A stretch of 64,000 nucleotides of DNA from Cacajao melanocephalus (lineage: Eukaryota > Chordata > Mammalia > Primates > Pitheciidae): assembly GCA_963573385.1 (NCBI GenBank), contig CAUYLG010048108.1, forward strand, positions 29,854 through 93,853, in the 5' to 3' direction. Below the pieces are notes generated by a model, which was not told the origin of the DNA, made no database searches, and saw only the letters and a list, made by a program, of their open reading frames with translations. How positions within the stretch are numbered: position 1 is the first letter of the stretch; each line of letters starts with the position of its first letter. A program made the translations under genes and the position numbers. This document shows positions 1-13,619 of the stretch, one piece after another.

Positions 1-378
1 GCCTGAGAGAATCATGGATAGATTCAGGACCATGGCATGGCCTTGCTTTGACTCTCTAAACTATGCTGTAGGGCCAGGTAGGGTCTGGAGTGGCCTGAGC
101 TAGGGGCTGCCATGAGCTATTTCCACTCCCCCAAGGCATTGCGTAAGTAAAGTCACTTTCTATTTGCTCAGCAAAATCAGGGTCAGCTTTGTAGAACACA
201 AGATACCTTCCCTATCCCCAACAGATGGTCTACCTTGTTGGTGAGCCGTTGCTTGTGTTGCAGACAGAAACACTCCACACAGTTCACAGTGGTCAGTTTT
301 GGCCCATAGGCCACTGTCACGCAGAGGCAGAGTTGCAGAGCCCTTGTGAACCACAGAGGGCCTGCTGCACACCATGAA
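1..378. other. Leader or flank of the pseudogene, unassigned
   Basis: This stretch has moderate GC and no recognised repeat. It may be 5' UTR of the retrocopy beginning at 379 or unrelated flank. Two overlapping minus-strand open frames (160-405 and 183-437) show no family signature and are treated as chance. Confidence 0.3.
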
Positions 379-2054
379 ATGTCTTTTGAGCTGCTGCTGG
401 CCCACATGTGGGTGGCAATGCTAGTGATATACAGCATCCTGGGACTAATGCCTGCAAACTATGGATATCCTGGGTGATCTAGGTGTGCACTGCTGTGATG
501 GCCTTTATGGTCAGGAGAGGACACAGGGTGAGAAGAAGGGAAGAGCCAGCCCAAAGGGCATCGGCCAAGAGTAAGATCATCAAGGCCAGAGCCAAGATGA
601 GACCAGCACCCCAGGCTGGTGGTGGCCTCATGCTGCCCACCCCACAGGCCAGTCCTCGATCGCTTCAAGCCCTCTACTGAGGGTTCTCAAGGAAATGAGT
701 AGGTCTTCCCATCAGGATCTAGGTGTGCTTCTGAATAAAGCACGAAAACACAAGTCTCCTGAACTTCCCCGAGTAACTGAACAAAGCACGTCCCGCATGT
801 TTCACAGCACGCGGGAGAAGATCTTCAGGGGCAAGCTGTGGAGGATCTGAATGATAACACGGGCTGTCTGCACCTGCAGAGCTCTCCCACCAAGAACTGG
901 TGAGATAGAAGCAACGCTTGCAGGAAAAAAGGAGAAGAAGGAAAGGCAGGAGCAGGCCAAGACAGGAATTGAACAGACCACGAATGTTGAAGTGAGGTGA
1001 CTGACTTCTCTGGCCCACACCCCGCTGAGCATCCTGCATTGGCTCGAGGATGATAGAGATTACAAGGAGGATGGTAACTTGGTGGTGGAGGGGAACAGGG
1101 AAGCAGGACAGGGTGGCTCCCCAATGTCCTGGCCCCAAGTCCCTCCAAAGAGTGTGGATGACAAAGGTGACTTACATGTGTCCTTCCAATGTCCTGAGTG
1201 GGAGATTGAAAAAGCCGACATGCAGTTGTGGGAAGAAATCTAAAGGAGTAAAGAACTCACAGCACAAGTCCAAAGTCTGACCAGACCAGCAGGGCTCTCT
1301 TCAGGGTGCAATGACACAGCTAGAGAGGGAGCTCCTGAAGGTGTAGCTGAGGCTTCCCACTCTGCCTGCACTGCACCAAAAACCCACAGTGGGGCCTTAG
1401 CAGGAGTCCAAGGAGGAGGATGCCCACTACCTGCACCTCAACCAGAGACTTTGCAAGGTGCACAAAAACTTGAAATGTGTATGTTAGACCCACAACCATT
1501 ACAAGAAGATGGCTGAAGACAGGGATCAGGAATTGAAGAAAGACACTTCCAACTCTCATAGGGAGATCTTCTTCCATGAGAAAATGGCCCAGGAAGGCTG
1601 AATGACCACAACGTCCACCAAGAGAGTGTTCCAGGCATTCCAGAATGAAAATTACCACAACAGGCAGAAGCCAGATGACTGACTTCTGTCTTTCCCGAGT
1701 GGCCCTTTGGATTCTGGGGCTCAACCTACAGCCCATAGGGGTCCCTGAAGTGCCAGGGGGTCCATAGGCCACTAGGGCCCCCAGGGGGAAGGCAGGTCAC
1801 AATGTGGGTGTGAGGGCTTGGGTCCAGAGCACCTGCCGGTTTGACTTTGTTTTCCTTGTAGTCAGGTCCTCAATGCCCAAAGATTCTACAGAACTTCAGT
1901 TGATACTGCTGCCTTTAAAAGACTTTTGATTGATCCATTGTTAGTTTAGCTACTGTTCATTAGTTGATGCTGAAATTACTCTTACTGAAGTTTGATTGAT
2001 AGCACTAGGATTGTAAGGTATTATTTTTCAAATAAATATTTTTAATGTAAAAAA
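379..2054 (+). pseudogene. Decayed processed pseudogene of the cTAGE/MIA2 (TANGO1-like) family
   Basis: No gene function is expected. The parent family encodes ER exit-site membrane proteins with a transmembrane segment and coiled coils that help load large cargo into COPII carriers. Translating the plus strand across frameshifts gives blocks in the family's order. At 379-474 there is a start and hydrophobic stretch ending NYGYPG, like the family's YGFPWEL before the membrane segment. Near 1040-1100 there is EDGNLVVEGN, like DDDNLELEMN. Near 1170-1290 there is a coiled-coil block with KELTAQVQSL, like EELTEHIKNL. At 1497-1600 there is YKKMAEDRDQELKK followed by HEKMAQE, like the family's HEKKAHDN. 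Near 1640 there is NENYHNRQK, like KENAHNRQK. Stops such as the TGA after YGYPG and several frameshifts break it. There are no introns, and AATAAA at 2031-2036 is followed by a short A-run, so it looks like an old retrocopy with its 3' UTR. Whether MIA2/cTAGE5 or MIA3 is the parent is unresolved. The left limit may lie upstream of 379. The matches are from memory of the family, not an alignment run. Confidence 0.68.
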
Positions 2055-2139
2055 TTTTTTTAAATAAACTGAAAAGGGCAAAAAAAGAGAGAAAGATTTC
2101 CACAATTGACTTTTCTTTTAATTTTGTAAATTATTCCAA

Positions 2140-2245
2140 GAAGTAAGCATTATTAACCCTATGTTATGGTCTGCCACTGATACAAAGGACCCTCAGGAAG
2201 TAGCAAAGCTAGAATGTGAACCCATATCTGACTTTTTCTTCTGCC
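2140..2245 (-). repeat. MIR-like SINE fragment
   Basis: The plus strand resembles the reverse complement of a MIR: a short block like 'agtagcaaagctagaatg' followed by 'tgaacccatatctgact', matching the MIR segment for a field of the form 'GTGGCAGAGC...GAACCCAGGTCTGACT'. It is strongly diverged, so the call is tentative. Confidence 0.4.
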
Positions 2246-2249
2246 CCTC

Positions 2250-3983
2250 CACCCCCAGCCCCAAGGATGAATGTAAAAGTAGGTTTTAAGAAGGAGCTGG
2301 ATATTAGTGGAAGCCTACTAGAATATTAAGAAGTACAGGGAAGGAGGAAAGGTAAGTATTTGAAGTGAAGTTTCAAGACGTAAGGTGTTAAGTGTTAGGA
2401 AGTAGAGATAATGAGTTTAATCTTAGAAGCTAGCCTTTTAAGACAGGGATATCCATGTGGGAACAAGAGAATTTATTTTTAAAAATTTTGATTTTGTGTT
2501 CCTTTAGTGTTGAGAAATACTTGATATTTTTGTAAGCAGAGGCAAAGAAGCTGGTGATGACAGACTGCATATGTGAACAAATGGGGTAATAACTGATGCA
2601 TTTCTGCGCCTTTTATTATTAGTTGGTATTGTTCTAAGAAAATGCTTTAGGGAGTGACAACAATATTTACCTGTTGTCTACTGTGAGAACTATACTGAGA
2701 GGGGCTGTCTGTGTGATACATCAAGGCTGCATTTCTAAAATCATCAACAGAGAGATGAATACAACTTAAGCACATAGTGTGATGAATGTGGCAATACTTC
2801 TTAAAACCCAGAAGAGATACTGGAAATACAATGTTACGTAAGAAATACCATCAACTACAAAACTACAGAATAAAGGAATGTTAATACATTTGAAGATATC
2901 AGGTAAAATAGTTACAGTATGAAAAAGCTATTTACTCTCATTAAAACTAAATAGTTCATAGATGTGAAGATGGATCTGAGTCTTGGGACCGAGAGGAGGT
3001 GAGAAGGTTTTGTTTGAAGTAAGCTTCAAGAGTTGGAAAAGGGGAGGGTAGATCTAATGTGCTGGGCTAGTCAATGGAGGTAAGTCAGAAAAAAAAAACT
3101 TGATTTCAGGGTTTCCATTGCATCCTTGTTTCTCTTTCTTATAGCATTTATGTCATCACACTTTAGTTTTTAATTTACTTCTATGTTCCCACTTAAGGCT
3201 ATAAATAATCTCCAAGTAGATATAATGGCATATATGTCTTTTATATTTTTGTGCTCCTTAAAGACCCGAAATATAATTAGCAATAACTGTTTGCTCTATT
3301 ATGTGAAGGGTCCTGCAGATAACTAGATCTAATAAGACAGAACAAGTAAAGTAAAAGAGCTTGAAAGAAAATGGCAGGGGAACACTGGTTCTTTTTCTCT
3401 AAACAACGACCTTGTTTTTTATTGAACTAATAAATAGCCTCGACCAGTTGGAAGTGGATCTTTGCTGCAGTTATGACATTGAAGGATAGGATAGTGAGTA
3501 GATTGGGGGGCATATTATGGGGGAACCCTTTAGAACATAGCAGGATATAGAGAGCCCTTGACCTCTCTTTGGGTTTTCCAATCAAATATATGGATATTTG
3601 TGAATATATACCCCCACACAGGTACACATACACCCATAGAGTAGCTGACCCCAATTTCTTTTAATAAGTAAAAATATTAATTAATCAGTTTACAATCTGA
3701 GATGAGACAGGACTGTGCAGCTGCCATATTCGATCCACATCACACAGCCTATGCATGAAGACCTGCCTTCCTTGCCTATCTTGACAAAGATACCTTAAAC
3801 AAAGACAGGTCATTGACTAATTAGCTATCCAGTAACACACTGTTCATGCTCCATAAGAGAGAAAGTTTGTTAACTACTCCATGGTATGCAAAAGACCTTC
3901 AAGGGCTCTGATTTAAGACTGACCAAGCAGCAGCAGCAGCAGCAGAAAAGAGGCGACAAAGAGACTCAAAGAATCTGGAAACT
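2250..3983. other. Unassigned AT-rich sequence
   Basis: I recognise no gene or repeat family here. The only structure is six tandem CAG units at 3928-3945 just before an Alu. The 75-residue minus-strand frame at 3427-3654 has no recognisable motif. Confidence 0.5.
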
Positions 3984-4275
3984 GGCTGGGCACTGTAGCT
4001 CATGCCTATAATCCCAGCACTTTGGGAGGCCGAGGTGGGTGGATCACCTGAGGTCAGGAGTTTGAGACCAGCCTGATCAATATGGTGAAACCCCGTCTCT
4101 ACTAAAAATACAAAAATTAGCCTGGCATGGTAGTGGGCCTAATCCCAGCTACTCAGGAGGCTGAGACAGGAGAATCACTTGTACCCAGGAGGTTGCAGTG
4201 AGCTGAGTTCCCACCACTTCACTCTAGCCTGGGCAATGGCATAAGACTCTGTCAAAAAAACAAAACAAAACAAAA
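3984..4275 (+). repeat. Alu SINE (AluS-like), full length
   Basis: It starts with GGCTGGGCACTGTAGCTC and runs through both monomers (CCAGCACTTTGGGAGGC, the middle A-rich linker ACTAAAAATACAAAAA, and the second-arm AGGAGAATCACTTG). It ends in an A-rich tail patterned as AAAAC units. A short duplication CTGGAAAC flanks it at 3975-3982 and 4276-4283, which supports target-primed insertion in plus orientation. Confidence 0.95.
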
Positions 4276-4283
4276 CTGGAAAC

Positions 4284-5864
<1,581 letters not shown>

Positions 5865-6235
5865 GTTTTCTTCCCTTTTTAATGGGTGTACTTGGGTTTG
5901 TTGCTATTGAATTGTTTGAGTTCCTTGTGTATTCTAGATATCTGTCCATTTTCAGATGAATAGTTTCAAATATTTTCTCTCATTCTGTAGGTTTTCTCTT
6001 CACTCAGTTGATTGCTTCCTTTGATGTGCAGAAGCTTTTTAATTGAATACAGTCCCATTTGTCTATTTTTGTCTTTGTCGGCTTGTGCTTTTGAAATCTT
6101 AACCATAAAATCTTTGCCATAACCAATGTCCTGAAACATTTCCCCTACGTTTTCTTCTAGTAGTTTCATAGAAAATCTTTTATGTTTTAACTCTACTTTC
6201 AAAGAATAATCTTTTGGAAACAAGTTGCTTAAGAG
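5865..6235 (-). mobile_element. L1 fragment, ORF2 C-terminal part (L1M-like)
   Basis: The minus strand encodes a piece of the L1 ORF2 protein C-terminal region. The frame at 5966-6223 contains KLLEENVGEMFQDIGYGKDF, the ORF2 segment just before the cysteine-rich domain, then KAQADKDKNRQMG and a 'SIKKLLHIKGS' stretch matching the usual LKSFCTAKE region. It has no 3' UTR or poly(A), so it is an internal fragment. Divergence suggests an L1M subfamily. It cannot encode a working product. Confidence 0.85.
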
Positions 6236-6337
6236 TTTTATTTTATACTACAAAATTAATAATAATTTATTTTATACTGCAAAATAAGTAATCTTTTGGA
6301 AACAAGTTGCTTAAGAGTTTTATTTTATACTACAAAA
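6207..6337. repeat. Local direct duplication, two 49-bp copies 82 bp apart
   Basis: A 49-base segment at 6207-6255 recurs without a mismatch by eye at 6289-6337. A partial third echo lies between them near 6267-6285. The first copy overlaps the end of the L1 fragment, so the duplication happened after L1 insertion or at its breakpoint. Confidence 0.85.
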
Positions 6338-6349
6338 AAAAAAGACAGA

Positions 6350-6645
6350 TGCTTTTAGGACATTTATGGATACCATATAGGAATGCAGAGGAAGCCCATG
6401 TGACCTCAGAGGCAGAGACTGGAGCCCCACAGCTGCAAACCCAGAGCAAGAAGAATTGCTGGCCGCCATCAGAGTTAGGAAGAGACAAAGAACAATTCTC
6501 CCTTAGAATTTCAGAGAGAGCATGGTCCTGCCAACACCTGGATTTTGAACTTCTAGGCTCAAGAACCATGAGACAAATTTCTTTTTTTTAAGCCACCAGT
6601 TTAGGGTGCTTTGTCATGGCAAATCTAGGAAACTAATTCATAACA
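6350..6645 (+). repeat. MaLR-type LTR fragment (MLT1-like)
   Basis: The 3' half reads like an MLT1 LTR end: CTGCCAACACCTGGATTTTG, a GAACCATGAGACAAATTTCT block corresponding to the LTR polyadenylation region, TTTTTTTTAAGCCACC, then GGCAAATCTAGGAAACTAAT, ending near CATAACA. It is non-coding and no internal retroviral region is attached. The subfamily assignment is from memory. Confidence 0.65.
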
Positions 6646-6649
6646 CATC

Positions 6650-8069
6650 TCCAAACTGAAATATTTTCTACATTCATTATGCTATTTCTTGTAAAGTTTG
6701 TTCCCATCCACCCATCACTAGCAAAACATTAGTCAGAAATTAGCCTCACTCTATCCCTTTGGAATAGCCTTTTCAACAATCTAATTCACCATTCAAATAA
6801 TCTTCTTATTTTTAAGTCTTTAGGGTAAGAAAAATAATGATTTGATACTTTTGTATTGTTAGCTAACTATTGTATAGATTTCATTCTATCTCCATGAGCA
6901 TATTGGTTTCTCACTAATAGCATAATCCTTTTAGATTACTTAATAAAGTCATCAGGCATTCTTACAAAGAGACTGTTAGCCCTATTAGACCAACATTCCC
7001 AGAGAAAAAGTACTAGCTATGTACCTCAACTAAAATTTTAAGTCTCTTACCTCTGATATAAGATCCTAATCATTTTTTTAAATTCTGAACTTTTCACTGC
7101 TTAACCATCTAGATACAAAGCATATGCTATAAACACCAGACTCTATTTCCTGAGATGTTTGCAGATATATTAGTCTACCAACTCAGCCTACAAAAGGCTT
7201 ATTCAAATATTAATTTCGGTAAATGACAGCCAAGTGTAAGAAAACAAATTGGCGTGATATAGATGAGTTAATTCCTAACTTAATATAAGTTGGGTGTGTT
7301 GAAACTGAGTCCAACTTCCTATAAAACAACACAGTAATCTTCCACTAAATACTTAAGAATCAAAGTAGTCAATTTAGTTCAACTTTTATCAAGCACCTCC
7401 CAAGAAGTACAAACCACTATTATAGACAGTAACATCATCACGCTGAATAGTATCCCTGCCCTTGAGAAGTTCACAGCCGCAAAGTGAAGCCTGAGAATAT
7501 GAGTTCAGAACTGAACTGCAGTCTATACTCCAGGGTTTTATAAGCCTGGACTGCAGCGTAAATAGTGCTGCTGAAAAGCATATCTCTGTGGCTGGCAAAA
7601 CAGGATCCGGTTCATGCAAGTCTGCCTCTCTCAATGATCATGGGCAATTAAGTTATTTTAAGGTAGCTTTCCTATTTTTGCAAACTAAAATAATACCCTG
7701 CCTTGCAGGGTCTCTGTGAACACTGGTAGGGAAAACTTTGCAATATAAGCACATAGTAGCTATGCAAGAAGTGACACCCAAGGGAGAAGAAAAACCTCAA
7801 AACATAGTGAGTGTTGAAAGTGTCAGCGAATATAGAAGGATTTAGATGGTATTTGAGAGCAAGCTCTAGGATTTGCTATAGAAATCACACGCTGTAGGTA
7901 TAGGTGATGCAAATCAAGCATCATTCATTTTGCTGAAGATGTAGGGAAGTCAGCTATTGACTGCCTCTTAACATAAAGATATGGTTAAAATAAAAAATGA
8001 AGCTCTTGAAAAAAAAATGTTAGTATTATGCACTGATTTGGTTTATCTATTGTAGAGTTAACTCTATTA
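6650..8069. other. Unassigned AT-rich sequence
   Basis: No recognised repeat or gene. The minus-strand frames at 7389-7634 and 7985-8212 have no motifs and no splice or promoter context that I can support. Confidence 0.45.
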
Positions 8070-8375
8070 CAGCATTTCCTAAAGTATATTTCATGGAAAT
8101 TAAAATGTGTTACTTTAAAAAGAATTATCAAAGTCAAATTAACTTTGGAAAGCACTGGGTTCAACAAATTTAAATAGATTTTTAGTGTTGCAAGCCTTCT
8201 GAGACTCTTCAAACCAGGAAGGAAAAATATTGTTCACTAAGCACATCTGATCTAAGGGCGCCATTTCCCAGCAGGGAGCCACAGGTTTTCAGGGGGCATT
8301 CCACAATTATTGCCAGTCTTTTCTTTCCTAGCACTCCCCACCAAGGCTTCACAGAACTCACTTTGGGAAATGCTG
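8070..8375. mobile_element. Non-autonomous hAT-type DNA transposon with inverted termini
   Basis: The ends are inverted repeats. CAGCATTTCCTAAAGT at 8070 matches the reverse complement of ACTTTGGGAAATGCTG ending at 8375, with one mismatch in 16. The first bases CAGNNTTTCCCAAAGT and a following 'ATTTCATGGAA' fit the Charlie/MER group of hAT elements. Its length of about 306 bp and lack of coding fit a MITE-like derivative. The expected 8-bp target duplication is not clear, probably through decay. Confidence 0.6.
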
Positions 8376-8379
8376 TTAT

Positions 8380-11300
8380 ATCTATATGAAACCTTGATGG
8401 TTGCCTAGGAAATAAGGCTAATATATTACTAAGACAAGTCTAATCAAATGGTATTTTGCACCAAAATATTGCCCAAATCATCACAGTTTTATTTTACATG
8501 TCATACAGTTAATGCATTTTTATAATTAGCAACACATTCTGATTTTCTTAATTATCATGTTTTAAGTCATCCTTTGATTGCCTATGACTCAGTTTTCTTT
8601 TGCTTGGCTCATAGCCAGCAATTAATACAGAAGTTTAATAAAAATTAACTATTTGTCATATGATCATCAAAGGATATCACAAGGAGTTTTGCTCTATATT
8701 CTGCATCTGAAATTAGCTGAGTTTATCAACTGACATAAAACAACTAAATTGTCAGTTTATTGCATTTTACCAGGAATAACCCTTTGCCAAGACTGTGATG
8801 GAGACAAAGTTTTTATTTGGGCACTTTTAGCAGAATCAAATTTCCAGCACTTCTCCAGTTCCCTAGCATACTAAACTTTAAATTCCAAGGAAGGATACAG
8901 CATATCTTCTAAGTCACAATCACTCCATATTAATGACAGCCAATCACTGCTAGTGACATATTCTGTTGACATCAGTTTTCTGCATTTAAGGGCTTTCAGA
9001 TTCTTAAGAAAAAAAAATATAGCACCTCTGCTGAATTTGCTTGCATCATTTAGTGAATGTGTAAGGAATGGTAAAAACATTGAGTTTTTTTTGGTATCTC
9101 TGAAATCACATCATATAAGAAAACAGATTTTCTCTTATAATTTAAGTCTAGCCCTGAACTAAATAGAAATTAATTTTAGAAAACTTATCCTTTACTAATA
9201 TAATATATACATATATAATGTTTACAATATTCTGTTTATATGTCATATGATATAAATATTTAAATAACTATATAATACATAAGTATATATAAACTTTATA
9301 ATTATGATAATATAAATGTATGTAGGATGCTTCATTTCTTACCTCATATTTTGGTATTTTGTTAGGTCTTTTCTTGGAAGTTTTGTCAAGCTGAGTTATA
9401 GGAAGATTTGCTTTCCTCACATAATAATCATGTGGTCATGGTATTGTTTTATTACTTTCAAATGACTTGGCTTTATTTTTCAGCTTATTTTTCTGTAGTC
9501 TGTAGACAGAACAGTAACTGGCACATCATCAATAGTAACTGGTGCACCTTTTTCTTTATTTATCTCTAGTTTCAAATTGTGTTCCTAAAAAACTGAAAAT
9601 ATCTTCACTATTACATTGGTTGTCACAATCTTTCCTCTTCTAAACAGACCTAAACGTCAAACAATGCTTGTTGTTTGGAAAGGGAAGACATTTTTCAGTG
9701 TCTAAGGTTAAGAATGTTAATTATCATCTATGGAGACACCAGGATCCAGAGAAATGAAGAATTGGGCCTCTCCAAAGAGCAATATATTGCAGAGATAAGT
9801 ACATAATAAAGAAACCCAACATTTCACAGTAGTTTTAACTTAGTTTGCATAGGTCTAATACCAAGATAGCTTTCTAGATGTGTAGTTTTCCTTTAGAAAC
9901 AACATTTCAGGAAAATAGCTAAGGATTCAACTAAAAATCAAGAAGTGGACATATGCATATTGCTCCATTATTCCTTATTCTTTCCAGTAACTGAACAAAT
10001 CTGTTTTACTCTGTTTACATTAATTTATTGATGGTCTGAATCAGGACTACTTCATATATATAAAAATTACAACAAAATATTATTAGCTGTGGAATTTTAG
10101 TATAATTGTTAAATTATTCAATCTATCAGTGTCATATTTTCCTCAGGTAGAGGCAATGAAAGTAATTATTTTCTTGGGCTATGTACTGGACATTCACTAC
10201 ATGATAGCTACTACTTGTGGAAATGTTTCAAGAAATTTTTTTTTCAGAAATCATGCTATAGTGAATATATCTATATGAAAATGACCAGGATGATCTAAGA
10301 ATAGTCATATCATCATTATTTATTACTAGAAGGAATCTATTTCAGACAGAGTACTACCTGGGGTTGTATAATAAATTTAATTCCACTGAACTAGTTTAAC
10401 ATATGTTCTCCATTCTCAGAGTAAATATTATATAAATATTATTCCATTAAATAAGTAGATAAAAAATAAATAGCTCTTTCTAAAGCAAAGCTTACTGTAT
10501 ATAATTTAAATGTGCATCTTAATTAAATTGTAAAGTATGCCTATTGGTGACACGTGGTCATTAGTATAATTTTTATGCTTTCTAACAATCAGTATTTAAT
10601 TTGTGGCTGGTCATGTCTCTGATAATGTATTTTAATAATTGATAACTAGTCTCTTTTATGCTGAGGAATCTTTTAAACAAATGAGTTCTCTGGATCCTTC
10701 CAATTACATGTCATGTTAGATAACAAATATACTAAATATATACATATATATATATATTTCCATGTGTTTATACTAGTACACATATACTTTGTAAATATAA
10801 AGACATATTCATATCAGTGCTAAGAAATGACATAAAAATGACATTTGCATAAGAATATATGAAACATTGCTTATTGATTCCCTTAATTTGAATACACACT
10901 TAAAATTTAATTAATAAATTTGTGTAAAAAATGCCTACCTGAAAGTACAGTCACTTGAGGCAATTAAATGGAATATATTCACAGTCTAATAAAAAGCACT
11001 CATTGGTTTAACTTACCCCAAACTAAGGGCATGTTTTAAGAATATTTAGCTATGATTAGCAATATATGCCTGGATATCACCTTTCCATTGAGTTGGCTTG
11101 TAATATCTTTCTTAAAATGACAAGAAAAGACAACTATGTTTTCTCTTCTTGTGAGAAATTGTCAATATCCCATTTATCCTCATGAAATAAAATATAATTT
11201 TCAATGCTAGCTTCTTAAAACCAAATTTTCCTCCAGCTATTTTAGTATTTCTGGAAGTATTAAACATGCATTTATTTTTGTGACTCAAAGCCATTAAGAT

Positions 11301-12749
11301 GAAAGTTTTGGCAAATCAAGTATGTGTGAATTTATAAAGTTTAATTTACAGTTAATATGAAATCTCAATAATAATTTCTGTATATTCACAGAACAGATCT
11401 ACATTATACAATCTTAGAGCTTAACCTTTTGGACAGATTTGATACCTGAACTAACATAAAGGGTAATATAACTAAATAAATGTTGGCAGATATTCATGTA
11501 ATTTTATAAAGAAATACATGCACATGTCTGTTGATGCACATCAACATTAATTTATATATGTATGTATGCATATGGACATGTTCATTATAGTCTCTCCCGT
11601 TAGACATTTCTGATTTTTTTCTCAGTAAATCCTTCATTTTTTCCTATCTTTTCTAAACTTAAATATGCTAACTTAAACTCAGAAGCAAGCTATTATTTTA
11701 AAAGGTTAATGTACAAGAAAATGGCAATAATAAAGCATCTTCAACTGTGGCAACCAAGAGGTTACATTTGTAAGACCACATGCGGCCTGCCATTCAGTTT
11801 TCATTCACCTATGAAAAGATTACAGATTATTTAGGAATATTTGTCTAGTCAAAATCAAACTGCAAATGACAGAAACCTCGGGGTGGTGGGATATTTTGTA
11901 GGATACATAATGAAGTGTCCATGCGTTCACACTCACTGCTGGTTTGATCACTGGCGAGGCTAGAGTACAATCTAATTTTGGCTTTCTATTTCCAACTCTT
12001 TCATTTATTCTATATTACTTGTTTTGATGTAATGACATACGTTTGAACACCAGAAAAGTGATTTGCTTTCTCAACTTTTATTTGTAATGAAAAAAAATAG
12101 GTTTTCAAACGGTGATTTAGAGAATAATCAGCTTGACTGTGAACCTGAGTTCAGATGTCCTCAGATAACTATAAAGACTGTTAGGTACAAAAGCCCCACT
12201 GCCTTCTGTTTGCTTCTTAGGCATTTGTTTTAGACACTACTTTCTAATCACACATTAGTTCTCTCAGTGCCATCACTTTGCGTGTCAATGAGCTATGTTT
12301 ACAGAAATAAAGATGCAAACTAAATATTATGAAAATTTAATTCAATTTGAAATATATGTGCTGCCAGGGCAACCATGCCAGTGCTGCTTTTGCTGTATTT
12401 AATCCTAAAACCAAGTTTTCTACGTATTGAACTTCTTCACAGAATATTGTGTGAACTCCTTTGTGCAGAGCATCCAATAATACTTGATTAACAAATAAAT
12501 GAATGTAACATACAAATTTATGAGGAAATGTCTTAGGCTACCTGTGAAACTGAAGACAGTAGATCATCATTCCAGGTAAGGTTAATGCCTAGAAAGGTAA
12601 TCCACATGTGCAATAGCTCATAGCGGCATGGGATTCTTCAGCTCTACTCACCTCCATTAAGCTTCCTCCTCCCCCGTCTCACCTCTGCCCATGTACTGCC
12701 CTGAACCTATAAGCAGCACCCATGATTACACTAATTCTGATATCTTAAA
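8380..12749. other. Long AT-rich stretch with no recognised gene or family
   Basis: About 4.4 kb of AT-rich sequence. It contains simple AT tracts (about 9195-9300 and the TA run at 10745-10757) and a TATG-rich patch near 11553-11570. The open frames are 60-70 residues long with no motifs. Very old repeats could be hidden here. Confidence 0.5.
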
Positions 12750-13245
12750 CATTATTTAGCCATAAAACACAATGAAATCTTGTTATCTGCAACAACATGG
12801 ATAGAATTGGAATTATGTTAAGTGAAAGAAGCCAGGCACCAAAAGACAAATTTCACATTTTCTTGCTCATATGTGGGAGCTAAAATTTTTTAAAAACTGA
12901 AATCATGAAGATGAAGTATCATAACAGTTACTAGAGCCTGGAAAGTGTAGAGGGGTTGGGGGTTACAAAGTGGGAATGATTCATTCATACAAAAATTTAG
13001 TTAGAATAAATAAACTCTAGGCAAGAGGGTTAACATAGTTAACAACAATGTGTTATATATTTTTAAATAACTAAAAGAGTATAACTAGAATGTTCCTAAC
13101 ACAAAGAAATAGCGAATGCTTAAGATGATGGATACCTCAATTACCCTGATTTGATCATTATACATTGTACACCTCTATCAAACATCACATGTACTCCTTA
13201 AATATATAGAATGATCATGTACACATAATTAATTTTTTTAAAATG
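12750..13245 (+). mobile_element. L1 3' end (L1PB/L1MA-like)
   Basis: It is 5' truncated. The start matches the end of ORF2 (TTTAGCCATAAAACACAATG, then AACAACATGGATAGAATTGG, AAGTGAAAGAAGCCAGGCAC, CTCATATGTGGGAGCTAAAA). It continues through the 3' UTR with the G-rich block GAGGGGTTGGGGG near 12951. The end has TTACCCTGATTTGATCATTA and CACATGTACTCCTTAAATAT before a short A/T-rich tail. Confidence 0.9.
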
Positions 13246-13294
13246 GCCTAGTTAAAAACAAAAAAAAAAACTTCATGTAATCTTAACTCAATGA

Positions 13295-13586
13295 TTTTTT
13301 TTTCTGAGACAGAGTCTTGATCTGTTGCCCAAATGGGAGTGCAGTGGTGCCATCTTGCCTCACTGCAACCTCTGCCTCTGGGTTCAAGTGATTCTCCTGC
13401 CTCAGCCTCCCAAATAGCTGGGATCACAGGCATCTGCCACCATGCCTAGCTAATTTTTGTATTTTTACTAGAGATTGGATTTCACCATGTTGGCCAGGCT
13501 GGTCTTGAACTCCTGACCTCAGGTGATCTGCTTTCCTCAGCCTCCCAAAGTCCTTGGATTACAGGTGTGAGCAACTGCACCTGGCC
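13295..13586 (-). repeat. Alu SINE, antisense
   Basis: A T-run followed by CTGAGACAGAGTCTTGATCT marks the tail end of an Alu on the minus strand. Both arms are present, ending in CACCTGGCC at about 13585. It lies directly after the L1 3' end. Confidence 0.95.
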
Positions 13587-13619
13587 TAATTTTTGTTTGT
13601 TTGTTTAAACTGATTTAGC

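Noticed and set aside
1320..1772. 150-residue minus-strand open frame, the longest in the window
   Set aside because: It lies antisense to the cTAGE/MIA2-like pseudogene and has no domain, no promoter context and no conserved motif that I can see.
3928..3945. CAG repeat, six units
   Set aside because: Too short to be an expansion-type repeat and not in a supported exon.
12951..12985. G-rich block as a free-standing G-quadruplex regulatory site
   Set aside because: It is the usual G-rich part of an L1 3' UTR and needs no separate explanation.
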